A program made the position numbers and the translations under genes. DNA of 19,339 nucleotides, taken from CAYJSJ01 sp964373065 (lineage in GTDB: Bacteria > Patescibacteriota > Gracilibacteria > Peribacterales > Peribacteraceae). The notes under the pieces are model-generated. The model searched no databases. It saw only the letters and a program-made list of their open reading frames with translations, and was not told the origin of the DNA. This document shows positions 6,299-12,471 of this stretch, piece by piece. How positions within the stretch are numbered: position 1 is the stretch's first letter; each line of letters begins with the position of its first letter. The DNA lies in assembly GCA_964373065.1 (NCBI GenBank), contig CAYJSJ010000022.1, positions 1 to 19,339 on the forward strand, given 5' to 3'.

Positions 6299-7247
6299 TC
6301 GCCCCGCTATGCCCGCCACCCTGCAAGTAGGCAAACACGCTATTTGCCGCCACACACCCTTCGCCTGCGGCAGTTGCAAACTGTGCGAAGTGATTACTGC
6401 CACTCGTCACGTCTCCCGCCCCGAATACTCCTTCCACGTTTGTGCGCATCGCATCGTCCACCTTCAGGTGTCCCCGCTCGTCAAGTGCGCACCCGAGTGC
6501 TTTTGGCAGCGCCACTGCGGGCGTGGAGCCCACTTCTATGAAGACGCCATCGAGCGAAATCGTTTTGGAGCCGTTCCATTCTTTATCGAGCTGAACGCCC
6601 GTCACCTTCTCCTTTCCAAGAATTGCTTCCACATTCCGTTCCAAAACAAACTCCACATTATCGCGCTCTTTCACTTTATCCACCCAGTAGGGCTCCGCGC
6701 GGAATGCATCGCGCCGATGAATGAGGTAAACCTTCTTTGCCACCTGCGCGGCTATTGCCGCACCTTCCACGGCGCTGTCTCCGCCACCGATGACGGCAAC
6801 AACTTTACCGCGATAAAAGAACGCATCGCACGTTGCACAGTACGTCACACCCTTGCCTGCAAGCTCGTCCTCACCCTTGGCCCCGAGGTGACGCTTATTC
6901 GAACCGGTAGCAATAATGATTGCTTTTGCCTCAAGTATCTCTCCATTCTGAAGTGTGAGGCTAAATCCACCTACCTCCGTCCCAACCTTTTCAACCTTCC
7001 CAACCTTTTCCACTCTCCCCACTTTGTGTGTCACGTTTTCAAAACTGAGGGCATGGTTTTTAAATCGTTCCATAAGATCGGGGCCGCGAATATCGATGTC
7101 CCCCGGCCAGTTGCCTACTTCCGCCGCGGTCATCCCCATGCCACCTTCCTCCTCGCCGACAATAAGTGTCGAAAGTTTATAGCGAGCAGTGTAGATCGCC
7201 GCAGTGTACGCAGCACACCCAAGCCCGATGACGGCGACATCTGTCAT
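6291..7247 (-). CDS. trxB: Thioredoxin reductase (NADPH)
   Basis: 318 residues, the normal length of low-Mr thioredoxin reductase. It passes electrons from NADPH through FAD and a CxxC disulfide to thioredoxin in the cytoplasm. Visible are an N-terminal FAD Rossmann motif (GLGCAAYTAAIYTAR), the redox site CATC within TYCATCDAFFYRGK, the NADPH Rossmann motif GGGDSAVEGA with HRRDAFRA binding the 2'-phosphate, and the C-terminal FAD motif GVFGAGDV. Two oddities: the usual GxGPAG is GLGCAA here, and residues of about 75-93 (KVGRVEKVGKVEKVGTEVG) are an in-frame repeat insertion encoded by 9-base units. Its start has no Shine-Dalgarno sequence. Confidence 0.93.
   Translation of the reverse strand: MTDVAVIGLGCAAYTAAIYTARYKLSTLIVGEEEGGMGMTAAEVGNWPGDIDIRGPDLMERFKNHALSFENVTHKVGRVEKVGKVEKVGTEVGGFSLTLQNGEILEAKAIIIATGSNKRHLGAKGEDELAGKGVTYCATCDAFFYRGKVVAVIGGGDSAVEGAAIAAQVAKKVYLIHRRDAFRAEPYWVDKVKERDNVEFVLERNVEAILGKEKVTGVQLDKEWNGSKTISLDGVFIEVGSTPAVALPKALGCALDERGHLKVDDAMRTNVEGVFGAGDVTSGSNHFAQFATAAGEGCVAANSVFAYLQGGGHSGAMG
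6979..7026. repeat. 9-base tandem repeat inside trxB (CAACCTTTT/CAACCTTCC)
   Basis: Successive 9-base units CAACCTTTT, CAACCTTCC, CAACCTTTT, CCACTCTCC encode VGRVEKVGKVEKVG on the minus strand. The unit length preserves the reading frame. The protein segment is absent from typical TrxB and falls in a surface loop before the second half of the FAD domain. Confidence 0.7.
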
Positions 7248-7331
7248 ATGCTACGAGGTTACGATGCCACGAAAGAGAAGTAAAGGTGGGCTGTACGATA
7301 CAAGCGATAAAAATTTTCTTGAGTCTTAAAA

Positions 7332-7345
7332 CTTACAGCTTACAG
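7332..7345. repeat. Two-copy heptamer (CTTACAG) over the gdh stop codon
   Basis: CTTACAG is repeated at 7332-7338 and 7339-7345. The gdh stop codon lies in the second copy (7340-7342). It matches the pattern of short heptamer repeats at gene ends seen elsewhere in the window, though two copies alone would be weak evidence. Confidence 0.5.
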
Positions 7346-8629
7346 CCACCCACGCACGCTCATCGCTGCGAGTATCCGCTTGATGCCAACCGAAAACGCC
7401 GCTTCGCGGTCACTGATGTTTTCCCTGCGTGCCTCGCGACGAACCGCTTTATACGCTTCGAGCATCACATCTTTGAGCCTCTTCTCTACCACGTCTGCCG
7501 TCCATTGTTCTCCACTCCTTCCCTGCGACCACTCGAAGTAGCTCACGGTAACGCCGCCGGCGTTAAACAAGACATCGGGAATGACGCGTACATGTTTTTT
7601 CTTAAGGAGTAGATCCGCCTCGGGCGTCGTAGGACCATTGGCGAGTTCCAGAATATATTTCGCTTTGACCTTCGTTGCGTTCTTCGCGGTGATCACATTG
7701 TCGAGCGCTGCAGGAATCAAAATATCGCAATCAATTTCCAATAGTTCCTCATTGGTAATTTTACGGACGTCATCGAGCTTCATGCGTCCAATGTCACACA
7801 CCGATCCTTCGCAATATTCCCCCGTCACCGATCCTGTCTTTGCTTTGTACTTCGCAACACGAACAGGGTCGATACCTTCTTTTGAGTAGATTCCGCCTTG
7901 GGAATCGGAAACAGCGACAACGATGTACCCCGCTTGGTGAAGAAACTGCGCCATGTGGGACCCCGCATTGCCAAATCCCTGAATGGCGACCCGAAGATCT
8001 CCGGGCTCCAGTGCTTCGCGATCGATCATTTCCTGCAGGATAAAAAACCCTCCGCGCGCCGTTGCAGTATCCCGCCCGAGTGACCCGCCGAATGCAAGGG
8101 GCTTTCCAGTGATCATCGCGGGGCTGTAGGTTCCCGTCTGCGTCTCGTATTCATCACGCATCCACGCCATAATATCGGCGTTCGTATTCACGTCCGGAGC
8201 AGGGCAATCGACATCCTGACCGAGATGATCTTTAAAGGCGCGAATGTAGGCGCGCGAGACTTCCTGAACCTCCGCCTTCGTAAGTTCCTTCGGGTTCATC
8301 TGAACGCCACCTTTCGCTCCGCCAAAGGGGATATCAACCACAGCAGTCTTTATGGCCATGAGTGCCGCAAGCGCCTTTACCTCCTCTATATCCGCCTGAG
8401 GATGGTAGCGAATGCCTCCCTTGAAGGGACCCCGAGCGTTATTAAACTGAACGCGAAACGCAGGAAATGTCTTCTTGGATCCATCGTGTCTCGTAATCGA
8501 AATATCCTTCGTATGAATATATTGTGGTTTCGATAACAGATCGCGAGCCGTGTCATCTACAGAAAGCTTCTGCAGAACCGTATTGAGAGTCGTTTGAAAG
8601 CGCGTAAATGGAGTAGAAGCTGCTGCCAT
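7340..8629 (-). CDS. gdhA: Glu/Leu/Phe/Val dehydrogenase, probably glutamate dehydrogenase
   Basis: 429 residues, the length of hexameric class I/II glutamate dehydrogenases. It interconverts glutamate with 2-oxoglutarate plus ammonia in the cytoplasm. The substrate-binding region is intact: GPFKGGIRYHPQ (about 67-78), ALMAIKTAVVDIPFGGAKGG with the substrate and catalytic lysines, and CPAPDVNTN. The coenzyme Rossmann fold is VAIQGFGNAGSHMAQFL. A C-terminal LELANGPTTPEAD segment and FNAGGVTVSYFEW are family landmarks. Coenzyme preference is not certain. It follows the CADD-like gene by 66 bases on the same strand. The ATG at 8629 has no Shine-Dalgarno sequence. Confidence 0.92.
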   Translation of the reverse strand: MAAASTPFTRFQTTLNTVLQKLSVDDTARDLLSKPQYIHTKDISITRHDGSKKTFPAFRVQFNNARGPFKGGIRYHPQADIEEVKALAALMAIKTAVVDIPFGGAKGGVQMNPKELTKAEVQEVSRAYIRAFKDHLGQDVDCPAPDVNTNADIMAWMRDEYETQTGTYSPAMITGKPLAFGGSLGRDTATARGGFFILQEMIDREALEPGDLRVAIQGFGNAGSHMAQFLHQAGYIVVAVSDSQGGIYSKEGIDPVRVAKYKAKTGSVTGEYCEGSVCDIGRMKLDDVRKITNEELLEIDCDILIPAALDNVITAKNATKVKAKYILELANGPTTPEADLLLKKKHVRVIPDVLFNAGGVTVSYFEWSQGRSGEQWTADVVEKRLKDVMLEAYKAVRREARRENISDREAAFSVGIKRILAAMSVRGWL

Positions 8630-8695
8630 GATCGGTAGAAGTGCAGTCTACCATACAATCCATTGTCCTCCATTGAACGAGCGGACAAACAAATG

Positions 8696-9352
8696 CTACG
8701 TGCAAGAGATGCAAAACCCGCACACTTCGCACACCCCATCCAGCAGTTTGTGCTGTGCGTGGAGCGAACTCTTCGTTACCTGCATTGCCCGAACAGGATC
8801 GACCTGAATTTTCCGCCAGACGGCAAAGTGCTCCTCTTCGTTGAGGTGCTGATCAAAGTACGCGTGTGCACCATCGGTCTTGAGCCCGTAGAATGTGCAG
8901 AGTCCCTCCTTTTTAGATTTTGCTATTGCGGGGAGCGTGAGTTCCATCGCATACATCGCCGTAACACCGTCTTCCAGATCTCCATCGGCGAGTGTTTGCA
9001 GATCTGAAACGGCTTCCTCGGTGAGCGCGTGCGGCACATAGGATTCAAGTTCCTTCTCGGTCACGCCAAGACTCCCTACAAACCGCTTCCAGAGTTCTAT
9101 GTGCTGTGTTTCTTCCTCCACATTTTTCTCGATTTCTTTACTCAATGCCATCATACCCCGCTCTTCGGCACGATCACGTACGCGTGCAACGATGCCCGGA
9201 ACCGCCTTGACGAGGTGAAAATATTCCTTGGCATATTGTGCAAGTTCTTCGTGTGTCAGTTCTCCCCTATTCCACTTCTGCTTGTAAAAGTAATGCGTAA
9301 GCAGGCCGTGCGACGTGATGTAATCATCGAAAAGCTGAAGGGAAACGGTCAT
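8696..9352 (-). CDS. CADD/PqqC/TenA-like diiron (heme-oxygenase fold) protein with Cys-rich tail
   Basis: 218 residues, all-helical. The N-terminus HYFYKQKWNRGELTHEELAQ followed by YAKEYFHLVKAVP is very like CADD and PqqC relatives. Candidate metal ligands are the glutamates of NVEEETQHIELW with H84, E137 in YAMELTLPAIAKSK, and H169, E173 and H175 in YFDQHLNEEEHFAVW. In Chlamydia, CADD makes p-aminobenzoate by sacrificing one of its own tyrosines. Y21 and Y23 lie near the equivalent place here, but that chemistry is only a possibility. The C-terminus ends in CEVCGFCISCT, a CxxCxxCxxC cluster unusual for this family. Start MTVSLQLFDDY at 9352 is chosen because upstream codons look non-coding. 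Confidence 0.75.
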   Translation of the reverse strand: MTVSLQLFDDYITSHGLLTHYFYKQKWNRGELTHEELAQYAKEYFHLVKAVPGIVARVRDRAEERGMMALSKEIEKNVEEETQHIELWKRFVGSLGVTEKELESYVPHALTEEAVSDLQTLADGDLEDGVTAMYAMELTLPAIAKSKKEGLCTFYGLKTDGAHAYFDQHLNEEEHFAVWRKIQVDPVRAMQVTKSSLHAQHKLLDGVCEVCGFCISCT

Positions 9353-9441
9353 AATGCGTAGGGGGAACACCCGTACCGTAAGCGTTGTCATTCCTAAACG
9401 CAAGTGAGGCAAGAAGTAACATCTCAACACAGGGCAAGCTC

Positions 9442-9475
9442 GGTCAATTGACCTTCAAGAGACTCGTTTTATACT
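9442..9475 (+). promoter_or_regulatory. Sigma70-type promoter of the SLH/Calx-beta gene, overlapped by a palindrome
   Basis: TTGACC (9448-9453) and TATACT (9470-9475) are separated by 16 bases, a strong match to the housekeeping consensus. Predicted transcription starts near 9482, leaving only about 14 bases before the ATG and no Shine-Dalgarno sequence. The -35 hexamer is half of a perfect 12-bp palindrome, GGTCAATTGACC (9442-9453), which may be a regulator site or offer a second -35 toward the CADD-like gene. Confidence 0.65.
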
Positions 9476-9495
9476 GCCGTCATCCCCTTACTTCT

Positions 9496-10917
9496 ATGAA
9501 ATATCCTTCCGCCACTTCACTTGTTCTCTTCGGGTTTTCCCTCGGATTACTTGCAACAGCCGGTGCATCCTCGCTTGGTTCAAGCGTGTTCCCAGACGTT
9601 CCCTCAGGCTCGTATTTTGATGCCGCTGTTGGAGAAATGTACGCCGAAGGGATCATTACAGGGTACCAAAACGGCAAGTTCGGCCCCAATGACTTTGTCA
9701 CGCGCGGACAAGTCGCCGTCATGATGCAACGACTCAAAAACGATCTGACGGGAGTACCTGTAAGCAGTGCTCCGTCGAGCAGGCGTTCGATAAGTTCATC
9801 GAGTGCTTCATCGGCAGATGAAAGCGAAAGTGCATCGAGCTCCGCGAGTACCGCGACAGTCACGCCTACGGAAGCCGGCGCGTTCCGGTTCACGACGGGA
9901 AGCTTTAAAGGGAATGAAGATCAGGGAGTCATAAAAATTTCCATCATACGATACGGCGGCGCAAAAGGACCTGTGACCGTGGAATACGTTGCAGAAAGTT
10001 CGACTGCCACGAGCGGCAACGACTTTACGGAAACAAAGGGTACGCTCACCTTCGCCGACGGAAAGTCTACGGGCGGATTTGATATTCCCATCATTGATGA
10101 TAACGAGAAGGAGGGGAACGAAACCATCATCGTGAAACTCAAGAATGCCGGAGGCGGTGCACAGGTTGGCGGCCCCGCACAGGCAAACGTCACAATCGTA
10201 GATAATGATGAAGGAAGCGGAACCTCTGCAGACACTGCCAATACAAAAGGGGTATTCACGTTCTCCGCATCGGAATACTCCATCGCCGAGAACGGCGGAT
10301 CCATAGTCATCACTGTCAACCGCTCGGGAACCGACGGAACAGCATCCGTGAAATTTGAAACGACCAACGGAACGGCGGACCAGTCGTACTACGACCAAAA
10401 TAACGCCTCACTCGACTTTGCAAGCGGCGAAAGCAGTAAGACCATGACCATCACCATTAAGGATAACAGTGCAACCAACGGCAATAAAACTGTGAATCTG
10501 AAACTGAGCAATGCAACGGGCGGAGCAACGATCGGCTCCTTAAATGCAGTAACGCTGATCATCGTGGATGACGAAGTCTCTGCATTCGGCAACGGAAAAT
10601 TTAAATTGAATGATGACGAATTCGCCGCCACCGAGGGGTCGACGGTCTACGTGATCATTAAACGTATGACCGGAACCAAAGGAGAAGTAAACCTCGATTA
10701 CGCAACCGAGAACGTCCTCGCGAAAGCAGGCGAAGACTTTACGGAGGTGAAGGGGACGCTGACCTTCAAGGAAGGCGAATCGCAGAAAATCATCGCGATC
10801 CCCATTGTAAAAGACACGAAGGATGATCCTCGCGAAACCTTCAAGTTTAAGATCAGTAATGCAACGGGTGGTACGAGTGTGGACCCGCCTTCTTCAGCGA
10901 CGATTACGATTGAGTAA
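9496..10917 (+). CDS. Secreted surface protein with one SLH and three Calx-beta domains
   Basis: 473 residues. A signal peptide covers about 1-26 (SLVLFGFSLGLLATAGASS). One S-layer homology repeat follows (about 32-80: FPDVPSGSYFDAAVGEMYAEG, then ITGYQNGKFGPNDFVTRGQV). Next comes a serine-rich flexible linker (about 90-125), then three Calx-beta domains at roughly 128-237, 250-360 and 365-473. Each has the pattern of EN/ATEG-x-V-xI-VxR, GTLTFxxGExxKxIxIPI and a closing VTIVDND-like strand. Calx-beta domains bind Ca2+ and often mediate adhesion. SLH repeats normally anchor proteins to the cell wall, usually as three copies, and here there is one. The ATG at 9496 is chosen because the signal peptide starts there; the longer reading frame would place over 30 residues before it and start upstream of the promoter. 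Confidence 0.88.
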   Translation: MKYPSATSLVLFGFSLGLLATAGASSLGSSVFPDVPSGSYFDAAVGEMYAEGIITGYQNGKFGPNDFVTRGQVAVMMQRLKNDLTGVPVSSAPSSRRSISSSSASSADESESASSSASTATVTPTEAGAFRFTTGSFKGNEDQGVIKISIIRYGGAKGPVTVEYVAESSTATSGNDFTETKGTLTFADGKSTGGFDIPIIDDNEKEGNETIIVKLKNAGGGAQVGGPAQANVTIVDNDEGSGTSADTANTKGVFTFSASEYSIAENGGSIVITVNRSGTDGTASVKFETTNGTADQSYYDQNNASLDFASGESSKTMTITIKDNSATNGNKTVNLKLSNATGGATIGSLNAVTLIIVDDEVSAFGNGKFKLNDDEFAATEGSTVYVIIKRMTGTKGEVNLDYATENVLAKAGEDFTEVKGTLTFKEGESQKIIAIPIVKDTKDDPRETFKFKISNATGGTSVDPPSSATITIE

Positions 10918-10925
10918 ATGGTTTA

Positions 10926-10965
10926 CCATGAGCGAGTCCCGCCGAAGGCGGACGAATAGAATGGT
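10926..10965. repeat. 40-bp interspersed REP-like repeat, copy 1
   Basis: Identical to 16294-16333 except for two substitutions. It contains the palindrome CCGCC-GAA-GGCGG. It sits between the SLH/Calx gene and tRNA-Leu, and its last four bases are the complement of the tRNA 3' end (discriminator plus CCA, TGGT). Confidence 0.8.
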
Positions 10966-11047
10966 GCCGGGAGAGGGAATCGAACCCTCAATGCCTTGCG
11001 GCACGCGATTTTGAGTCGCGCGCGTCTACCAATTCCGCCATCCCGGC
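10962..11047 (-). tRNA. tRNA-Leu (anticodon CAA)
   Basis: Complete class II tRNA of 86 nt. The acceptor stem is GCCGGGA/TCCCGGC, the anticodon stem CGCGA/TCGCG has loop CTCAAAA (anticodon CAA), and there is a long variable arm (TGCCGCAAGGCA). The T-arm is GAGGG-TTCGATT-CCCTC, with discriminator A and encoded CCA. It decodes UUG. A TAGAAT box about ten bases upstream of the 5' end may be its -10. Confidence 0.95.
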
Positions 11048-11096
11048 AACGGAGAAATTCTAACACAGAAATGTACCATAACGGAGCTATTCACCC

Positions 11097-11141
11097 GTCC
11101 GTAGTACGCCGTAGCATCAGCGAAGGCGGACGTAGGCGGGC
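11097..11141. repeat. Degenerate REP-like palindromic element between tRNA-Leu and murL
   Basis: GTCCGTAGTACGCC and a downstream GGCGGACGTAGGCGGG form an imperfect inverted repeat. The right arm shares GGCGGACGTAGG with the element at 143-176. It is the only recognisable structure in the 157-base gap between tRNA-Leu and murL. Confidence 0.45.
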
Positions 11142-11204
11142 CGCCACCCCGGCATGCGACAATCTTACAGCGATTCCGTTGCTATCGAAAGCGGCGGATG
11201 CGCT

Positions 11205-12461
11205 ATGCTGAAGCCTCGCATGAAACCCTACTCCACTTTCATATTCGATTCCTATTCCTTCGATCCAAAGACTGGAGAGGTGCGCCTTCGCTATAGCCTA
11301 GATGATGAAATGATGTTCACGGAAATATTGAAAATCCCTCACCCTAACCCCACCCCCACCCCCACCCCCCCGTCCCTCTTCGCCCTGCACCTCATCGGCG
11401 GCATCAGCTACTTTAAAACCTGCTGCCCAAAAAAAATCGAGATCCGAAGCGGTTCTCTAAGCGAGGATCAAGCAACGTTCTGGAATACGGTCTACGAAAA
11501 CGGCCTCGGGGAATTTTTCTACAAAAACGAGATCGACTTCCGCGGATTGATAAAGTTCCCCATTTCCCCATTTCCCAAGTTCCCCATTTCCCAAGTTCCC
11601 CATTTCCCCCTACCCCCCAACCCCAGAACAGTCCTCGTCCCCATCGGCGGCGGCAAAGACTCCATCGTCGCTATCGAAAAACTGAGAGCGCAGGGAAAGA
11701 ACATCACGTTGCTGCGCATGGGGTCGCATCCTCTTCTAGAGGAACTCGTGCACGTTACCGGCCTGCCCTGCATCACCGTGCAACGAAAACTTCCGCGCAC
11801 GCTTTTTGAAATGAACGAGCAGGGAGCCCTCAACGGCCACGTACCGATCACGGCGTTTCTCTCGTGTCTCTGTGTCTTCATTGCAGAACTGATGGGGTTT
11901 GATGAAGTGGCGATGAGTAACGAAAAAAGCGCAAACTACGGGAATGTTCCGTACCTCGGTAAAGAGATTAACCACCAGTGGAGTAAGAGTGAGGAATTTG
12001 AAACAATGTTCAGTACGTATATAAAAAACTTCATTGATCCGAACCTCCGGTACTTCTCTGCTCTGCGCGACATGACCGAATTGGAAATTATAGAGGAATT
12101 CGTGAAATATCCGAAATACTTCGATAAGTTCACCAGTTGCAATAGGAACTGGAAAATCACTTCAAACCCTACCCCTACCCATAACCCCCGTTGGTGCGCC
12201 GCCTGCCCCAAGTGTGCGTTCGTGTTTGCTCTGCTTGCATCAACGCTGAAGAAAGAAGAAGTTTTAAAGATCTTCGGAAAAAATATCTTTGATGATGCGA
12301 CAATCATTCCGCTCTACAAACAATTGCTTGGCATCGAAGGATTCAAACCGTTTGAATGCGTCGGAACACCCGAAGAAACGAAAGAAGCGTTTACGATGAT
12401 CGAGAAGCGCGGAGCATTTGCCAATACTCCGGTCATGCAGATGTATTCCACCCAACCCTAA
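11205..12461 (+). CDS. murL: UDP-MurNAc-L-Ala-L-Glu epimerase (MurL)
   Basis: About 418 residues. MurL inverts the terminal L-Glu of UDP-MurNAc-L-Ala-L-Glu, giving the D-Glu needed for peptidoglycan without a glutamate racemase. Family landmarks are the ATP-pyrophosphatase-like loop VPIGGGKDSIVAIE, EMNEQGALNGHVPITAF, VAMSNEKSANYGNVPYLG, EINHQWSKSEEFE, FTSCNRNWKI, RWCAACPKCAFVFALL and LLGIEGFKPFECVG. It is followed after ten bases by murD, the expected partner. Three proline-rich insertions are encoded by C-rich micro-repeats at about residues 45, 118-136 and 321, and its stop codon lies within a fourth. Start is 11205 or the ATG at 11220 (MKPYSTFIFDSYSFD); neither has a Shine-Dalgarno sequence. 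Confidence 0.85.
   Translation: MLKPRMKPYSTFIFDSYSFDPKTGEVRLRYSLDDEMMFTEILKIPHPNPTPTPTPPSLFALHLIGGISYFKTCCPKKIEIRSGSLSEDQATFWNTVYENGLGEFFYKNEIDFRGLIKFPISPFPKFPISQVPHFPLPPNPRTVLVPIGGGKDSIVAIEKLRAQGKNITLLRMGSHPLLEELVHVTGLPCITVQRKLPRTLFEMNEQGALNGHVPITAFLSCLCVFIAELMGFDEVAMSNEKSANYGNVPYLGKEINHQWSKSEEFETMFSTYIKNFIDPNLRYFSALRDMTELEIIEEFVKYPKYFDKFTSCNRNWKITSNPTPTHNPRWCAACPKCAFVFALLASTLKKEEVLKIFGKNIFDDATIIPLYKQLLGIEGFKPFECVGTPEETKEAFTMIEKRGAFANTPVMQMYSTQP
11336..11372. repeat. C-rich telomere-like micro-repeat inside murL (first)
   Basis: CCCTAACCCC followed by CACCC units encodes PHPNPTPTPTPPS within murL. The opposite strand has runs of four or more Gs. It is related in sequence to the arrays at 12165-12189, 12451-12471 and 13643-13680. 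Confidence 0.75.
11556..11611. repeat. Octanucleotide tandem repeat inside murL (TTCCCCAT/TTCCCAAG)
   Basis: Seven 8-base units: TTCCCCAT, TTCCCCAT, TTCCCAAG, TTCCCCAT, TTCCCAAG, TTCCCCAT, TTCCCCCT. It encodes a proline/phenylalanine-rich insert (FPISPFPKFPISQVPHFPLP) directly before the GGGKDS strand, and the reading frame is kept. Confidence 0.85.
12165..12189. repeat. C-rich micro-repeat inside murL (third)
   Basis: AACCCTACCCCTACCCATAACC-type sequence encodes NPTPTHNP immediately before the RWCAACPKC motif of MurL. It is a member of the same C-rich repeat type as 11336-11372. Confidence 0.65.
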
Positions 12462-12471
12462 CCCCAACCCC
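12451..12471. repeat. Hexamer repeat forming the murL stop and the murL-murD spacer
   Basis: CCCAAC, CCTAAC, CCCAAC, CCC in tandem. The TAA stop codon of murL (12459-12461) lies inside the second unit, and the remainder is the entire ten-base spacer before the murD ATG. No ribosome binding site fits in this spacer. Confidence 0.75.

Noticed and set aside
9385..9495. Upstream extension of the SLH/Calx-beta gene
   Set aside because: It would start before the clear -35/-10 promoter and bury the signal peptide after more than 30 residues.
10926..10965. Intrinsic terminator for the SLH/Calx gene
   Set aside because: The palindrome is GC-rich but no T-tract follows on either strand.
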